62,763 bases of DNA from positions 1 to 62,763 of the forward strand of contig CAZNVG010000004.1 in the NCBI GenBank assembly GCA_964576475.1, read 5' to 3'. Position numbers and translations under genes: made by a program. The DNA comes from CAZNVG01 sp964576475 (lineage in GTDB: Bacteria > Patescibacteriota > Saccharimonadia > Saccharimonadales > CAZNVG01). Below, piece after piece: positions 23,835 through 32,373 of this stretch (the stretch's first letter is position 1; each line of letters opens with the position of its first letter). The notes beneath the pieces are model-generated. The model saw only the letters and a list, made by a program, of their open reading frames with translations, was not told the DNA's origin and searched no databases.

Positions 23835-24560
23835 TTATGAGCGACGCACTGTGGCGTTGTAATAGAGAATCTCCCATATTGCTTTGAGCCCATCACGGAG
23901 ACCTATCTTCTTGCCCTCTTCTTTACTGCGTCCGTAGTAACTAATTCCTATCTCGTAGACTTTTGCACCCTTCTTGGCAATTCGAGCTGTTACCTCCGGT
24001 TCGAATCCAAATCTTTGCGCATGCAGATCTTTTGCGATTCCACGTGCCAGATCGCCCTTCATCATCTTGTAACATGTTTCCATGTCCGTAAGGTTTAGGC
24101 CGGTGAATACATTGGAGAGGAATGTGAGAAACTTATTTGCAACTTGATTTCGAAAATAAATAATTCGGTGCGGCTCTCCGCCAATAAACCTAGAACCATA
24201 CACCACGTCTGCGTGACCACGTTCAATAGGGTACAGGAGTCGTTTGTAGTCCTGTGGATCGTATTCCAAGTCAGCGTCTTGAACGACCACGACGTCTCCG
24301 GTCGACTTAAGGATACCTTTTTTGAGTGCAGCTCCTTTCCCTTGGTTTTTCTTTTGAAAGTGCAGCGTAATGGCTTTGTTTTTCTGCGCCAATCGCTTAA
24401 GTATGGCTCGAGTTCCGTCTTTACTGCCATCATCTACGATGATGATTTCTTTTTTAGTCTTACCGAGATCAACTTCCATCACTTCGTCTAAAATTGTGGC
24501 GATGGTTTGTTTCTCGTTGTAGCACGGTATTACAATGGACAATTTCTTGGCCTTTGGCAT
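23835..24560 (-). CDS. Family 2 glycosyltransferase (dolichyl/polyprenyl-phosphate sugar synthase-like)
   Basis: 241 aa, GT-A fold without membrane helices. The nucleotide-binding start LSIVIPCYNEKQTI, IIIVDDGSKDGT, the metal-site VQDADLEYDP and the acceptor region KLHAQRFGFEPEVTARI-like segment (around residues 183-198) match polyprenyl-phosphate mannose/glucose synthases. It would make lipid-phosphate sugars that feed the GT-C and GtrA proteins nearby. CCCTCCT at 24571-24577 (minus AGGAGGG) is a strong ribosome-binding site about 10 nt from the ATG. Confidence 0.88.
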   Translation of the reverse strand: MPKAKKLSIVIPCYNEKQTIATILDEVMEVDLGKTKKEIIIVDDGSKDGTRAILKRLAQKNKAITLHFQKKNQGKGAALKKGILKSTGDVVVVQDADLEYDPQDYKRLLYPIERGHADVVYGSRFIGGEPHRIIYFRNQVANKFLTFLSNVFTGLNLTDMETCYKMMKGDLARGIAKDLHAQRFGFEPEVTARIAKKGAKVYEIGISYYGRSKEEGKKIGLRDGLKAIWEILYYNATVRRS

Positions 24561-24601
24561 GTGTTTTTAACCCTCCTAATTCCCAAATATAGTAGCAAAT
24601 A

Positions 24602-24613
24602 AATTCTAGAATT
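24602..24613. promoter_or_regulatory. 12-bp palindrome in a divergent promoter region
   Basis: AATTCTAGAATT is a perfect palindrome between the divergent glycosyltransferase and UDP-glucose dehydrogenase genes. It could be an operator. It is AT-rich and short enough to arise by chance. Confidence 0.3.
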
Positions 24614-24682
24614 AACAATATACAAGAACATATATGAAAAAAGTTCGAATACTTGATATGCTTAATGAAACTGATAGATAAG

Positions 24683-24690
24683 AGAGGGAG
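24683..24690 (+). promoter_or_regulatory. Ribosome-binding site fixing the GTG start of ugd
   Basis: AGAGGGAG ends 7 nt before GTG at 24698. It supports this start over an in-frame upstream codon at 24653, which would add 15 residues before the nucleotide-binding motif. Confidence 0.75.
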
Positions 24691-24697
24691 TTCGAAA

Positions 24698-26020
24698 GTG
24701 AAAGTAACGGTCGTTGGAACTGGTTATGTCGGGCTTGTCACGGGTACCTGTTTTGCCGAACTGGGCAATGAGGTCGTTTGTATAGATAATAACGCCGCAA
24801 AAGTCACTGCGATGAAGGCTGGCAAAATCCCCATATATGAACCTAAGCTTGAAGATTTATTTCTGAGAAATATTTCTGAGGGAAGATTACACTTTAGTAC
24901 CAGACTAGAAGACGGACTAGAAGAACCTGACGTCGTATTCTTAGCCCTGCCAACACCTCCTGCAGAGAACGGTGAAGCCGATCTTACGCACGTACTCAAC
25001 GTAGCGGACGAGCTTGGTGGCAAACTTAAAAAATACACAGTCCTTGTCAACAAAAGCACCGTACCAGTAGGAACTTCTAAGAAAGTTCGTGATGCAGTGT
25101 CGGCAAAAACGAAACAGTCATTTGACGTAGTGTCGAATCCTGAATTCCTGCGTGAAGGTTTTGCTGTCGATGATTTTATGCAGCCAGACAGAATCGTTAT
25201 CGGCTCTTCTAGTAAAAAAGCTAGAAGCGTCATGAAGAAGCTCTATAGCTCTTTCGAACTTGGAGGTAGCCAGGTTCTTTATATGGACGAGGCTTCAGCA
25301 GAGCTCACAAAATACGCAGCAAACTCGTTCCTGGCTACAAAGATTTCTTTTATGAACGAAGTGGCGGTTTTGTGCGAGAAAGTTGGCGCAGACGTAGACT
25401 CAGTGCGAAGAGGTATCGGAACTGACGAAAGAATTGGAAACAGATTCCTCTTCTCGGGTATAGGCTACGGCGGCAGTTGTTTCCCTAAAGACGTATGGGC
25501 GATGCATAAAATAGCCGAGGGGGTGGATTTCGACTTCAAAATTCTATCGGCCGTGCGTGCAGTCAATGAAGCTCAGAAGCAATTATTTATAAACAAGATT
25601 CTTTCCTACTATGCGAGTGGCGTTAAAGGAAAAACTATTGCGTTGTGGGGACTAGCATTCAAGCCGGACACAGACGATATCCGCGAAGCTCCTGCCCTTA
25701 CGATTATGCAGGCTCTTACAAAACGAGGTGCTACCATACGCGCCTTTGACCCTGTTGCAATGGACAACGTGCAAAGACAGGTCGGGGAGCATAAGGGATT
25801 AGAACTCGTCAACGACGAATACGCAGCACTCGAAAACGCCGACGGTCTAATCATAGCCACCGAATGGGAGCAATTCCGAACACCAGACTTCAAAAAAATG
25901 CACGACCTTCTAAAATCACCTGTTATTTTTGACGGACGAAACATATACGATCCGGAAGAAATGAAGGCATCGGGTTTCCATTACGAAAGTGTTGGACGTC
26001 AGGTTGTCGATTTAGCATAA
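24698..26020 (+). CDS. ugd: UDP-glucose 6-dehydrogenase
   Basis: 440 aa, GTG start. An N-terminal Rossmann site (VTVVGTGYVGLVTG) is followed by LPTPPAENGEADL, STVPVGTS, NPEFLREG and the catalytic cysteine in GYGGSCFPKD. The C-terminal UDP-binding domain has LWGLAFKPDTDDIREAP. It oxidises UDP-glucose to UDP-glucuronate with two NAD+. The UDP-glucuronate decarboxylase gene follows after a GtrA gene, so the product probably goes on to UDP-xylose. Confidence 0.95.
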   Translation: MKVTVVGTGYVGLVTGTCFAELGNEVVCIDNNAAKVTAMKAGKIPIYEPKLEDLFLRNISEGRLHFSTRLEDGLEEPDVVFLALPTPPAENGEADLTHVLNVADELGGKLKKYTVLVNKSTVPVGTSKKVRDAVSAKTKQSFDVVSNPEFLREGFAVDDFMQPDRIVIGSSSKKARSVMKKLYSSFELGGSQVLYMDEASAELTKYAANSFLATKISFMNEVAVLCEKVGADVDSVRRGIGTDERIGNRFLFSGIGYGGSCFPKDVWAMHKIAEGVDFDFKILSAVRAVNEAQKQLFINKILSYYASGVKGKTIALWGLAFKPDTDDIREAPALTIMQALTKRGATIRAFDPVAMDNVQRQVGEHKGLELVNDEYAALENADGLIIATEWEQFRTPDFKKMHDLLKSPVIFDGRNIYDPEEMKASGFHYESVGRQVVDLA

Positions 26021-26025
26021 ACATG

Positions 26026-26055
26026 TTTCAGTTGCCATCCAAAGCATGCTATCAT
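26026..26055 (+). promoter_or_regulatory. Candidate extended -10 promoter
   Basis: TTTCAG (26026-26031), an 18-bp spacer and TATCAT (26050-26055) preceded by TGC. It would start RNA just upstream of the GtrA gene. Confidence 0.4.
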
Positions 26056-26090
26056 TTTAGTGAAATTGGGTTAGAAATTGGGGGTTTAGG

Positions 26091-26561
26091 GTGCTCGGTC
26101 TTGATTCGGATGCAGTAACAAAAAAGGTCAATTCTTTGTATCACAATCAGTTCCTACGGTTCTGTTTTGTAGGTGGTTTGGGTTTCATTATTAATGCCGT
26201 CCTACTTCGAATACTGCATACGCTACTCGGGTTCCCATTGCTTATTTCTCAGGCCATAGCCGCCGAGATTGCGTTATTCCATAACTTCATTTGGCACCAT
26301 CACTGGACATATGTTGAGTCACATGTACATAAGCCATTTAAGCGGTTGGTGGTAGAATTTCATGCAACTTCATGGGCAGGCGTAATCGGTAGCAGCCTTT
26401 TGATTGTGCTTCTCGTCAACACATTTCATATGCACGAGTTCACGGCACTAGTAATTAGTTCTGCGCTCTTGTTGGTGTGGAATTTTGTGTTTACTAAGTT
26501 TGTTGTTTGGCGAAAAGACTCGCCACGAATACTGAAGACTAGCAAGGAACAGACTTCTTGA
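26091..26561 (+). CDS. GtrA family membrane protein
   Basis: 156 aa, GTG start. Four helices, with FLRFCFVGGLGFIINAVLLR near the start, the conserved HNFIWHHHWTY between pairs, and a second pair ending VWNFVFTKFVVW. It is a second copy of the family in this window. It overlaps the following decarboxylase gene by 4 bp, tying lipid-linked sugar transfer to UDP-sugar supply. Confidence 0.85.
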   Translation: MLGLDSDAVTKKVNSLYHNQFLRFCFVGGLGFIINAVLLRILHTLLGFPLLISQAIAAEIALFHNFIWHHHWTYVESHVHKPFKRLVVEFHATSWAGVIGSSLLIVLLVNTFHMHEFTALVISSALLLVWNFVFTKFVVWRKDSPRILKTSKEQTS

Positions 26562-27514
26562 GTGGTTCCCGGCGAGTACTCATTGCAGGTGGAGCGGGAT
26601 TCCTCGGCTCACATTTATGTGACTACTATTTAGCAAAGGGAGACGACGTTTTCGCACTGGACAATTTCAGTACAGGACGCCGAGAGAATCTCTCCCATAT
26701 TCAGAGCGCTAATTTTACGCTTATTGAGCATGATATCGTCAAACCACTTCCGAAAAAAATAGCTGAGGGTCAGTTTGACATCATACTCAACATGGCTTCA
26801 CCTGCGAGCCCCCCGCATTACCAACGGCTTTCTATTGAGACGCTAGAAGTCGGATCTATTGGCACTCAGAGACTTCTTGATTTAGCGAAAGACACAAACG
26901 CTCGATTCTTCCATGCAAGCACCAGTGAAGTTTATGGCGATCCAGAAATTCACCCACAACCAGAAAGCTATAAGGGCTCTGTAAATTGTTATGGGCCACG
27001 AGCCATGTACGATGAATCAAAGCGGTATGCTGAAGCACTTATTTACAGTCATCGCGAAAGGTTTAATACAAATACCTGCTTGGCTCGCTTCTTTAATACA
27101 TACGGCCCCCGCATGGACCCCAAAGACGGACGGGTAGTATCGAATCTGATTGTTCAAGCACTTAGTGGTGCGCCGTTGACTATTTACGGAGACGGCTCTC
27201 AAACACGAAGTTTTTGTTATGTTGACGATCTCATCGAGGGTATCACTTCGCTCATAGACTCAAAAGAGAGCAACCCTATGAACCTTGGCAACCCTGGAGA
27301 ATTCACTATTCTGCAGTTGGCCGAAAAAATTAAGAACCTTACGAATAGTCTTTCTGAGATAGTGCATGAACCCCTGCCAGGCGACGACCCCTTGCAGAGA
27401 AAGCCCGTTATAGATTACGCAAAGAAGGCTTTGCACTGGACCCCTACGATTCAGCTCGATGAAGGTCTGATGAGTACCATCGAATACTTCAAGAGTTTAC
27501 AGCAAGCCCAGTAA
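26558..27514 (+). CDS. UDP-glucuronate decarboxylase (UDP-xylose synthase)
   Basis: 318 aa, extended SDR, TTG start overlapping the upstream gene by 4 bp. The NAD site VLIAGGAGFLGSHL is followed by NMASPASPPHYQ, the S/T-x-Y-x3-K region with STSEVYGDP and GPRAMYDESKR, and RFFNTYGPRM. The GPRA-x-YDE-x-KR form and ASPASPPHY are characteristic of UXS rather than of RmlB or GalE. It turns UDP-glucuronate from Ugd into UDP-xylose. Its end overlaps convergent rmlA by 18 bp. Confidence 0.9.
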   Translation: MSGSRRVLIAGGAGFLGSHLCDYYLAKGDDVFALDNFSTGRRENLSHIQSANFTLIEHDIVKPLPKKIAEGQFDIILNMASPASPPHYQRLSIETLEVGSIGTQRLLDLAKDTNARFFHASTSEVYGDPEIHPQPESYKGSVNCYGPRAMYDESKRYAEALIYSHRERFNTNTCLARFFNTYGPRMDPKDGRVVSNLIVQALSGAPLTIYGDGSQTRSFCYVDDLIEGITSLIDSKESNPMNLGNPGEFTILQLAEKIKNLTNSLSEIVHEPLPGDDPLQRKPVIDYAKKALHWTPTIQLDEGLMSTIEYFKSLQQAQ

Positions 27515-28354
27515 ATACTCGCCGTATCCTGACTTCTGAAGAGGGGCCGCCAAAGACTCAAGCTGCTGGGCGGTAATAAAGCCTTGTTGATAGGCAACCT
27601 CTTCTATGCAACCGATCTTAAGTCCCGTTCTCTTTTCGATAACCTCAATATATTGTGACGCCTGTGCCATCGATTCGAACGTGCCCGTATCGAGCCACGC
27701 AGATCCTCTATCCATAATCTCGACTTTTAACTTGCCGCGGTTAAGGTACTCCTCATTTACAGAGGTAATCTCAAGCTCACCTCTTGCACTTGGCACTGTT
27801 TGTTTAGCTATTTCTATAACGTCATTGTCGTAGAAGTACAGTCCTGTGACCGCAAAGTTTGATTTTGGTTTTTCCGGCTTTTCTTCTATTGAAACGGCTT
27901 TTTTGCTCTCATCAAACTCGACGACACCGTATCTTTCGGGATCAGAAACTTGGTATGCAAAGATCGTACCTCCATCGGGATTGATAGCAGAACTCAGTGA
28001 GTCGGTAAAACCATCTCCGTGAAAAATATTATCTCCCAATACAAGTGCAACTTTGTCGTCACCAATAAACTCCTCGCCAATAATGAAGGCTTGAGCCAAT
28101 CCCTCTGGGCTAGGCTGCACTTCGTAACGTATACTGACGCCAATCTCAGAACCATCACCGAGAAGTCTCATGAATGAATCTTGGTCTTTGGGTGTTGTGA
28201 TAATCAGTATGTCTCGTATACCGGCTGCCATCAGTGTGCTGAGAGGATAATAAATCATCGGCTTATCGTAAATAGGCATTAGTTGTTTACTTATCCCTTT
28301 TGTAATTGGGTATAGTCTTGTTCCCGATCCTGCTGCCAGTATTATTCCTTTCAC
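27497..28354 (-). CDS. rmlA: Glucose-1-phosphate thymidylyltransferase
   Basis: 285 aa, full length. MKGIILAAGSGTRLYPIT, SKQLMPIYDKPMIYYPLSTL, VLGDNIFHGD, FEEKP-type SIEEKPEKPKS and the late WLDTGTFESM match RmlA. It joins dTTP and glucose-1-phosphate to dTDP-glucose, the first step to dTDP-L-rhamnose. It is last in the rmlBCDA order on this strand, with a 4-bp overlap with rmlD. Confidence 0.96.
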   Translation of the reverse strand: MKGIILAAGSGTRLYPITKGISKQLMPIYDKPMIYYPLSTLMAAGIRDILIITTPKDQDSFMRLLGDGSEIGVSIRYEVQPSPEGLAQAFIIGEEFIGDDKVALVLGDNIFHGDGFTDSLSSAINPDGGTIFAYQVSDPERYGVVEFDESKKAVSIEEKPEKPKSNFAVTGLYFYDNDVIEIAKQTVPSARGELEITSVNEEYLNRGKLKVEIMDRGSAWLDTGTFESMAQASQYIEVIEKRTGLKIGCIEEVAYQQGFITAQQLESLAAPLQKSGYGEYLLGLL

Positions 28355-29193
28355 TTTCTCATCTCCTTATCTATATATTGCTTGAGATCATCCCGCCAAT
28401 CTCGCAACTCAAGTCCTGTATCGCGTATTTTGCTTAGGTCGAGCTCGCTATATAGTGGCCGAGCCGCAACATCTTTCTTGCCGGCAAAGTACGATGCAGT
28501 GGTTGTGTCGGTAACTTTAGCGCTATAGCCTGCAAGCGCAAAAACCTCTCTAGTTATGTCGGCCCAAGATACCACATCACCCTGGTTGGTAATATTATAG
28601 GTTCCATTTAGTGCGCGCGACGACAAGATATGATCAACCGCATCGACTAATGTTTCTGTGAAGGTTAATCGGCCAATTTGATCAGACACCACAGATGGAT
28701 TGACTCCTTTTTCTCCTAGCCGCAGCATTGTTCGAACAAAGTTATTGCCGTCACCAATGACCCAGCTAGTACGTAGAATGTAGTGGTTTTTTACTGTCGA
28801 GATGGCGATATCGCCGGCAGCTTTTGATGAGCCATAAACGCTCAGAGGACTAAAAGCTTCTGTCTCAGCATGCGGCTGTTCAGTTCCATCAAAAACATAG
28901 TCGGTAGAAAAATGGACAACGCCAAAACCATGCGTGGCCGCCGCCCGTGCTAATAGTCCCGGTGCAAGCGCATTCGCCCGCCAGGCAAGCACCCTTCCTT
29001 CGGCCGTTTCGGCGCCATCTACGTTCGTGTATGCGGCGGCGTTTATGACCATATCGATGTCTTCCCAATCGTAGCCCTCAATTGCGGCACTGTCAGTAAT
29101 ATCTAGAGTATCAATATCCTCGCATTTCGACTCGGGGAATCTCTCCCTTAAGGCTCTTCCAAGCTGGCCGCTCGCACCAAGTATCAACTTCAT
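28351..29193 (-). CDS. rmlD: dTDP-4-dehydrorhamnose reductase
   Basis: 280 aa, SDR. LILGASGQLGRALRE, NAAAYTNVDGAE, the HFSTDYVFDG strand and the catalytic YGSSKAAGD (Y-x3-K) are all present, plus RTSWVIGDG. It reduces the 4-keto group to give dTDP-L-rhamnose. It overlaps both neighbours by 4 bp, so the rml genes are translated together. Confidence 0.95.
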   Translation of the reverse strand: MKLILGASGQLGRALRERFPESKCEDIDTLDITDSAAIEGYDWEDIDMVINAAAYTNVDGAETAEGRVLAWRANALAPGLLARAAATHGFGVVHFSTDYVFDGTEQPHAETEAFSPLSVYGSSKAAGDIAISTVKNHYILRTSWVIGDGNNFVRTMLRLGEKGVNPSVVSDQIGRLTFTETLVDAVDHILSSRALNGTYNITNQGDVVSWADITREVFALAGYSAKVTDTTTASYFAGKKDVAARPLYSELDLSKIRDTGLELRDWRDDLKQYIDKEMRK

Positions 29194-29744
29194 GACGCTA
29201 GTGCCTCAGCTAAGCTCGGGTTATTACGATCCTTCTCGGAAATAATCATTCCTTCTCCTTCTTTGATCGGCCAATCGATTGCCAACTCAGGGTCAAGGGG
29301 ATTACATGCTTTTCCAGGCATATCGGCACGCCATTCTTGCTCAAAATAATATAGATATGTTGAAGGCTCGTCACTAATTGACTGGAATGAATTTCCCAGA
29401 CCCTTTGATATGAACAGACCTTGACCTCGCGCAAGTGTGAAGCCCTCCCATTTTCCCTTTGTTTCCGAGTCGCTTCGTAGATCAACTATGACGGCGTAAA
29501 CACTACCCGAAGCAACGGCGACAAGTTTATGGGCATATTCCGCATGTACACCACGCAAGGCGCCACGCACAGATAGAGGGGCGTTAAGCTGTGGTCTATC
29601 ACCCAAACTAGGCAACCCCAGGGCTTCGAACTCTGAATGACGATAAAATTCCATGACCGATCCTCTGTCGTCTGGAAACACTTTATAGTCCACTCGAAAC
29701 AGCCCATCAATACTCGTTTCGCTTGCCTCCATAGTAGGGCGCAT
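29190..29744 (-). CDS. rmlC: dTDP-4-dehydrorhamnose 3,5-epimerase-like protein
   Basis: 184 aa, cupin fold. RGALRGVHAEYAHKLVAVAS carries the RG-x-H motif with the catalytic histidine, and SVYAVIVDLR and DPELAIDWP match RmlC. The usual AHGF segment reads GNSFQ here (in KGLGNSFQSI), so the second active-site histidine is missing. Either this is a divergent RmlC or a related epimerase. Its place between rmlB (5 bp gap) and rmlD favours the rhamnose role. Confidence 0.85.
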   Translation of the reverse strand: MRPTMEASETSIDGLFRVDYKVFPDDRGSVMEFYRHSEFEALGLPSLGDRPQLNAPLSVRGALRGVHAEYAHKLVAVASGSVYAVIVDLRSDSETKGKWEGFTLARGQGLFISKGLGNSFQSISDEPSTYLYYFEQEWRADMPGKACNPLDPELAIDWPIKEGEGMIISEKDRNNPSLAEALAS

Positions 29745-29749
29745 AGGTT

Positions 29750-30744
29750 CTATTGGCCCTGCTTCTTATATTTAGCTTCTGTCGCCGCCTTTTGTGGCTT
29801 CCACCAATCAGTGTTTTCTGTATACCAATCAATGGTTTGTTTAAGTCCTTTATCGAAACTATACTTTGGTTTCCAGCCAAGTTCATTCATAAGTTTGCTG
29901 GCGTCGATTGCATAGCGCATATCATGACCAGCACGATCACTGACATGGTCATAGTCGTTCCGATTTTTACCCATAAGCTCGAGGATTGTCTCGATCAGAT
30001 CCTTGTTCGTTTTTTCGCAGTTAGCACCAATCAGGTACGTTTCGCCTACTTTGCCTTTCTCCAATATCAAAAGCACTGCAGCATTATGGTCCCGTACATG
30101 AATCCAATCTCGAATATTATCTCCCGTTCCATATAACTTCGGCCGCTCACCAATCAAAATATTGGTTATCTGCCTTGGAATCATTTTTTCTACATGCAGT
30201 CTTGGGCCGTAATTGTTCGAGCAGTTGCTTATTGTTGCTTTGATACCGAATGATCGTATCCATGCGCGCACTAACATATCCGAGCCAGCCTTTGTGGCGG
30301 AATAGGGGCTAGATGGATCATAAGGAGTTTTTTCGTTAAACTTGGGTTCGTCTTTCTCTAGGTCACCAAACACCTCATCGGTTGATATGTGATGCAGCCT
30401 TTTTCCATGTCTTCTTACTGCTTCAAGGATTGTAAAGGTACCTTTGATATTTGTTTCGACAAACGGCGAGGGATCATCAAGGGAATTATCAACATGAGAT
30501 TCGGCGGCAAAATGCACCACGGCATCGACGTCTTTGACTAGACTGTCGACAAGTTTACTGTCGCATATGTTTCCTTCGACAAATGTACATCTCGATTCAT
30601 CAACACCTTCTAGATTCTTCCGATTTCCCGCGTAGGTAAGTGCATCGAGTACGACTATAGAATAGTCAGATCTCTCCTCGAGTATNNNNNNNNNNCGAAG
30701 TTAGACCCAATAAACCCCGCTCCGCCCGTAACAAGAAGTTTCAT
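29750..30744 (-). CDS. rmlB: dTDP-glucose 4,6-dehydratase, interrupted by an assembly gap
   Basis: The start MKLLVTGGAGFIGSNF reads from the ATG at 30744, then ten N (30686-30695) intervene, and the frame resumes at ILEERSDYSIVVLDALTYAGN. Later motifs are VHFAAESHVDNS, STDEVFGDL and YSATKAGSD (Y-x3-K). With exactly 10 bases the frame would break. A true gap of 8 or 11 bases restores it, and 8 gives the usual residue count between GSNF and ILEE. The break is therefore an assembly artefact, not a pseudogene. The enzyme makes dTDP-4-keto-6-deoxyglucose. A TACAAT box lies 9 nt before the ATG. Confidence 0.92.
30686..30695. other. Assembly gap (10 N) inside rmlB
   Basis: A run of ten N. Codon phase on either side requires a true length of 8 or 11 bases. 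Confidence 0.95.
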
Positions 30745-30842
30745 ACAACTTCTATTGTACAGTATCTATTGTGCGGCACAGAGCGACGCATGCTTGTATA
30801 CTAAGATTTGTCTTCTATAAACCATGCAACCCCGGAGGGTAC

Positions 30843-31283
30843 TTGAAGATCACCGATGTAACAGAGTTTCTAAAAAATCCTCGTAAGGCACTTTCATTTA
30901 GAAGTGTTCGCTATGTCATTTCCGGGGGGCTGTCTTTTGCAACAGAGAACATTACGTTCCTTTTTGCCTTTTATGTACTTGATTTGACGCCTGCAGTATC
31001 TAATGTGGCTAGTGTTTTAGTCGCAGTGTTGGTAAACTTCCTTGTAAGCAAGTACTTCGTTTTTAACTCAGGAACGCATGCACATTCATCGAAGAAACAA
31101 GCGGTCCTATACGGCATGCTGATTATATTCAATCTTTGCGCTAGCACACTGACTATTCGTTTTCTTATTGGTCGTGGAGTGGCGGGATATTTGGCAAAAC
31201 CACTACTTGCTATAGTGATTGCGATCTGGTCGTACGCTTGCTATCGCAAATGGATATTCGCTGATTCGAACACTCAAAAATAA
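30843..31283 (+). CDS. GtrA family membrane protein
   Basis: 146 aa from a TTG at 30843, preceded by GGAGGG (30834-30839). An in-frame GTG at 30771 would add 24 residues that do not look like protein. Four helices follow the family pattern: RSVRYVISGGLSFATENITF, VLVAVLVNFLVSKYFVF, and a last pair ending YRKWIF. It is the third GtrA in the window, divergent from rmlB. Confidence 0.78.
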   Translation: MKITDVTEFLKNPRKALSFRSVRYVISGGLSFATENITFLFAFYVLDLTPAVSNVASVLVAVLVNFLVSKYFVFNSGTHAHSSKKQAVLYGMLIIFNLCASTLTIRFLIGRGVAGYLAKPLLAIVIAIWSYACYRKWIFADSNTQK

Positions 31284-31313
31284 GATTATTTCATAACAGG
31301 AAAGAGATACCCC

Positions 31314-31979
31314 GTGGCAAAAAAAGCTAGTTATTTCGACATAAATAAAGGCATTCCCATCCGACAACCGCGACCATTTAAAACTTTTGTTAGTAGACTT
31401 GCTCTGCCGATACTCTCGCTGGTTTCCAGAGAACAAGCACTATCTTTGCACTTAACCCCCATCGACGACGAGAGAGTTATTATGGCGCTCAAATACGCGA
31501 AAGGAAAACTGCTTGACGTCGGCTGTGGAGCGAATAATTTCGTCCGGAGCTACCGAGGCAAAGGTGTTGGTGTCGACGTGTATCCGTGGGAGGGCAGTGA
31601 CAAGGTGGTTAAAGATACTGCTAAACTTCCGTTTAAAGAGGGTGAGTTCGGCACTGTCAGTTTCCTTGCGTGCCTGAATCATATACCAAACCGAGCCGAT
31701 GCTCTCCGTGAAGCTTTTCGTGTCACAAAACCAGGGGGTCGTATTATTGTTACGATGATACCTCCACTTTGGGGCAGATTTATTCATTGGCTTCGCTTCA
31801 AGAACGACCCAGACCACCAAGACCGCGACATTGATCACGACCACGAATTGCTTGGAATGCATTCCACCCACGTGCGCAGTCTTATAAAAGATGCAGGTTT
31901 TGAGATCATCGAGAGAAAGCGATTTGTTTTTGGAATTAACAGCATATTTGTGGGTCAAAAACCCAGGAAACGAAAGTAG
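31314..31979 (+). CDS. Class I SAM-dependent methyltransferase
   Basis: 221 aa, GTG start. The SAM site is LLDVGCGANNFV, followed by GVDVYPWEG, VVKDTAKLPFKEGEFGTVSF and CLNHIPNRADALREAFRVTK, the UbiE/Methyltransf_11 order. The substrate is unknown. In this setting it may methylate a glycan or lipid-linked sugar. It abuts the convergent DUF2304-like gene. Confidence 0.85.
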   Translation: MAKKASYFDINKGIPIRQPRPFKTFVSRLALPILSLVSREQALSLHLTPIDDERVIMALKYAKGKLLDVGCGANNFVRSYRGKGVGVDVYPWEGSDKVVKDTAKLPFKEGEFGTVSFLACLNHIPNRADALREAFRVTKPGGRIIVTMIPPLWGRFIHWLRFKNDPDHQDRDIDHDHELLGMHSTHVRSLIKDAGFEIIERKRFVFGINSIFVGQKPRKRK

Positions 31980-32336
31980 CTATTTCTTTTCACTCAATAT
32001 CGTAGATATTCGCTCGTTTAGCGATGTTATTTTGCGTTCTAAGCTTTCTGTTTTTGCGTAGAGTCTTAGAGACAAAAATAAACTAAACATAATTCCAGTT
32101 ACTAGGAATACGTCAGCAATACTTAGCGGGGTGCTGTCGGTTAGGTTGCGGTCAATCAAAAACTGAAAACCACTCTTCGCAAGCAATAAGCCCGCCAGCA
32201 ATACAGACCAAAAAACAATACGAAGTGCGAAACTGAATCTCTGCAACTTGCCTCCGCGGTACAGGACAATTGCCTTTGTGTATCCAAAGAACACGAAAGG
32301 AATATTCAGCAGGATCAGTATGGTATATCTACTCAT
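31980..32336 (-). CDS. DUF2304-like small membrane protein
   Basis: 118 aa from the ATG at 32336. A TTG at 32351 would add five residues. Three hydrophobic segments (about 3-22, 38-55, 70-92) precede a short coiled coil (KTESLERKITSLNERISTIL). DUF2304 proteins are commonly encoded next to family 2 glycosyltransferases and may help anchor them. Because the gap at 32364-32373 lies just upstream, I cannot exclude that it is fused in frame to the glycosyltransferase. Confidence 0.68.
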   Translation of the reverse strand: MSRYTILILLNIPFVFFGYTKAIVLYRGGKLQRFSFALRIVFWSVLLAGLLLAKSGFQFLIDRNLTDSTPLSIADVFLVTGIMFSLFLSLRLYAKTESLERKITSLNERISTILSEKK

Positions 32337-32363
32337 GTATAAAACTCGCAAATCGATTCTTAA

Positions 32364-32373
32364 NNNNNNNNNN
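32364..32373. other. Assembly gap (10 N) at the glycosyltransferase 3' end
   Basis: A run of ten N at the junction of the GT2 gene and the DUF2304-like gene. The stop codon of the first cannot be placed. Confidence 0.95.

Noticed and set aside
29750..30744. rmlB as a pseudogene
   Set aside because: The only break coincides with ten N; both halves carry all expected motifs and join with a gap of 8 or 11 bases.
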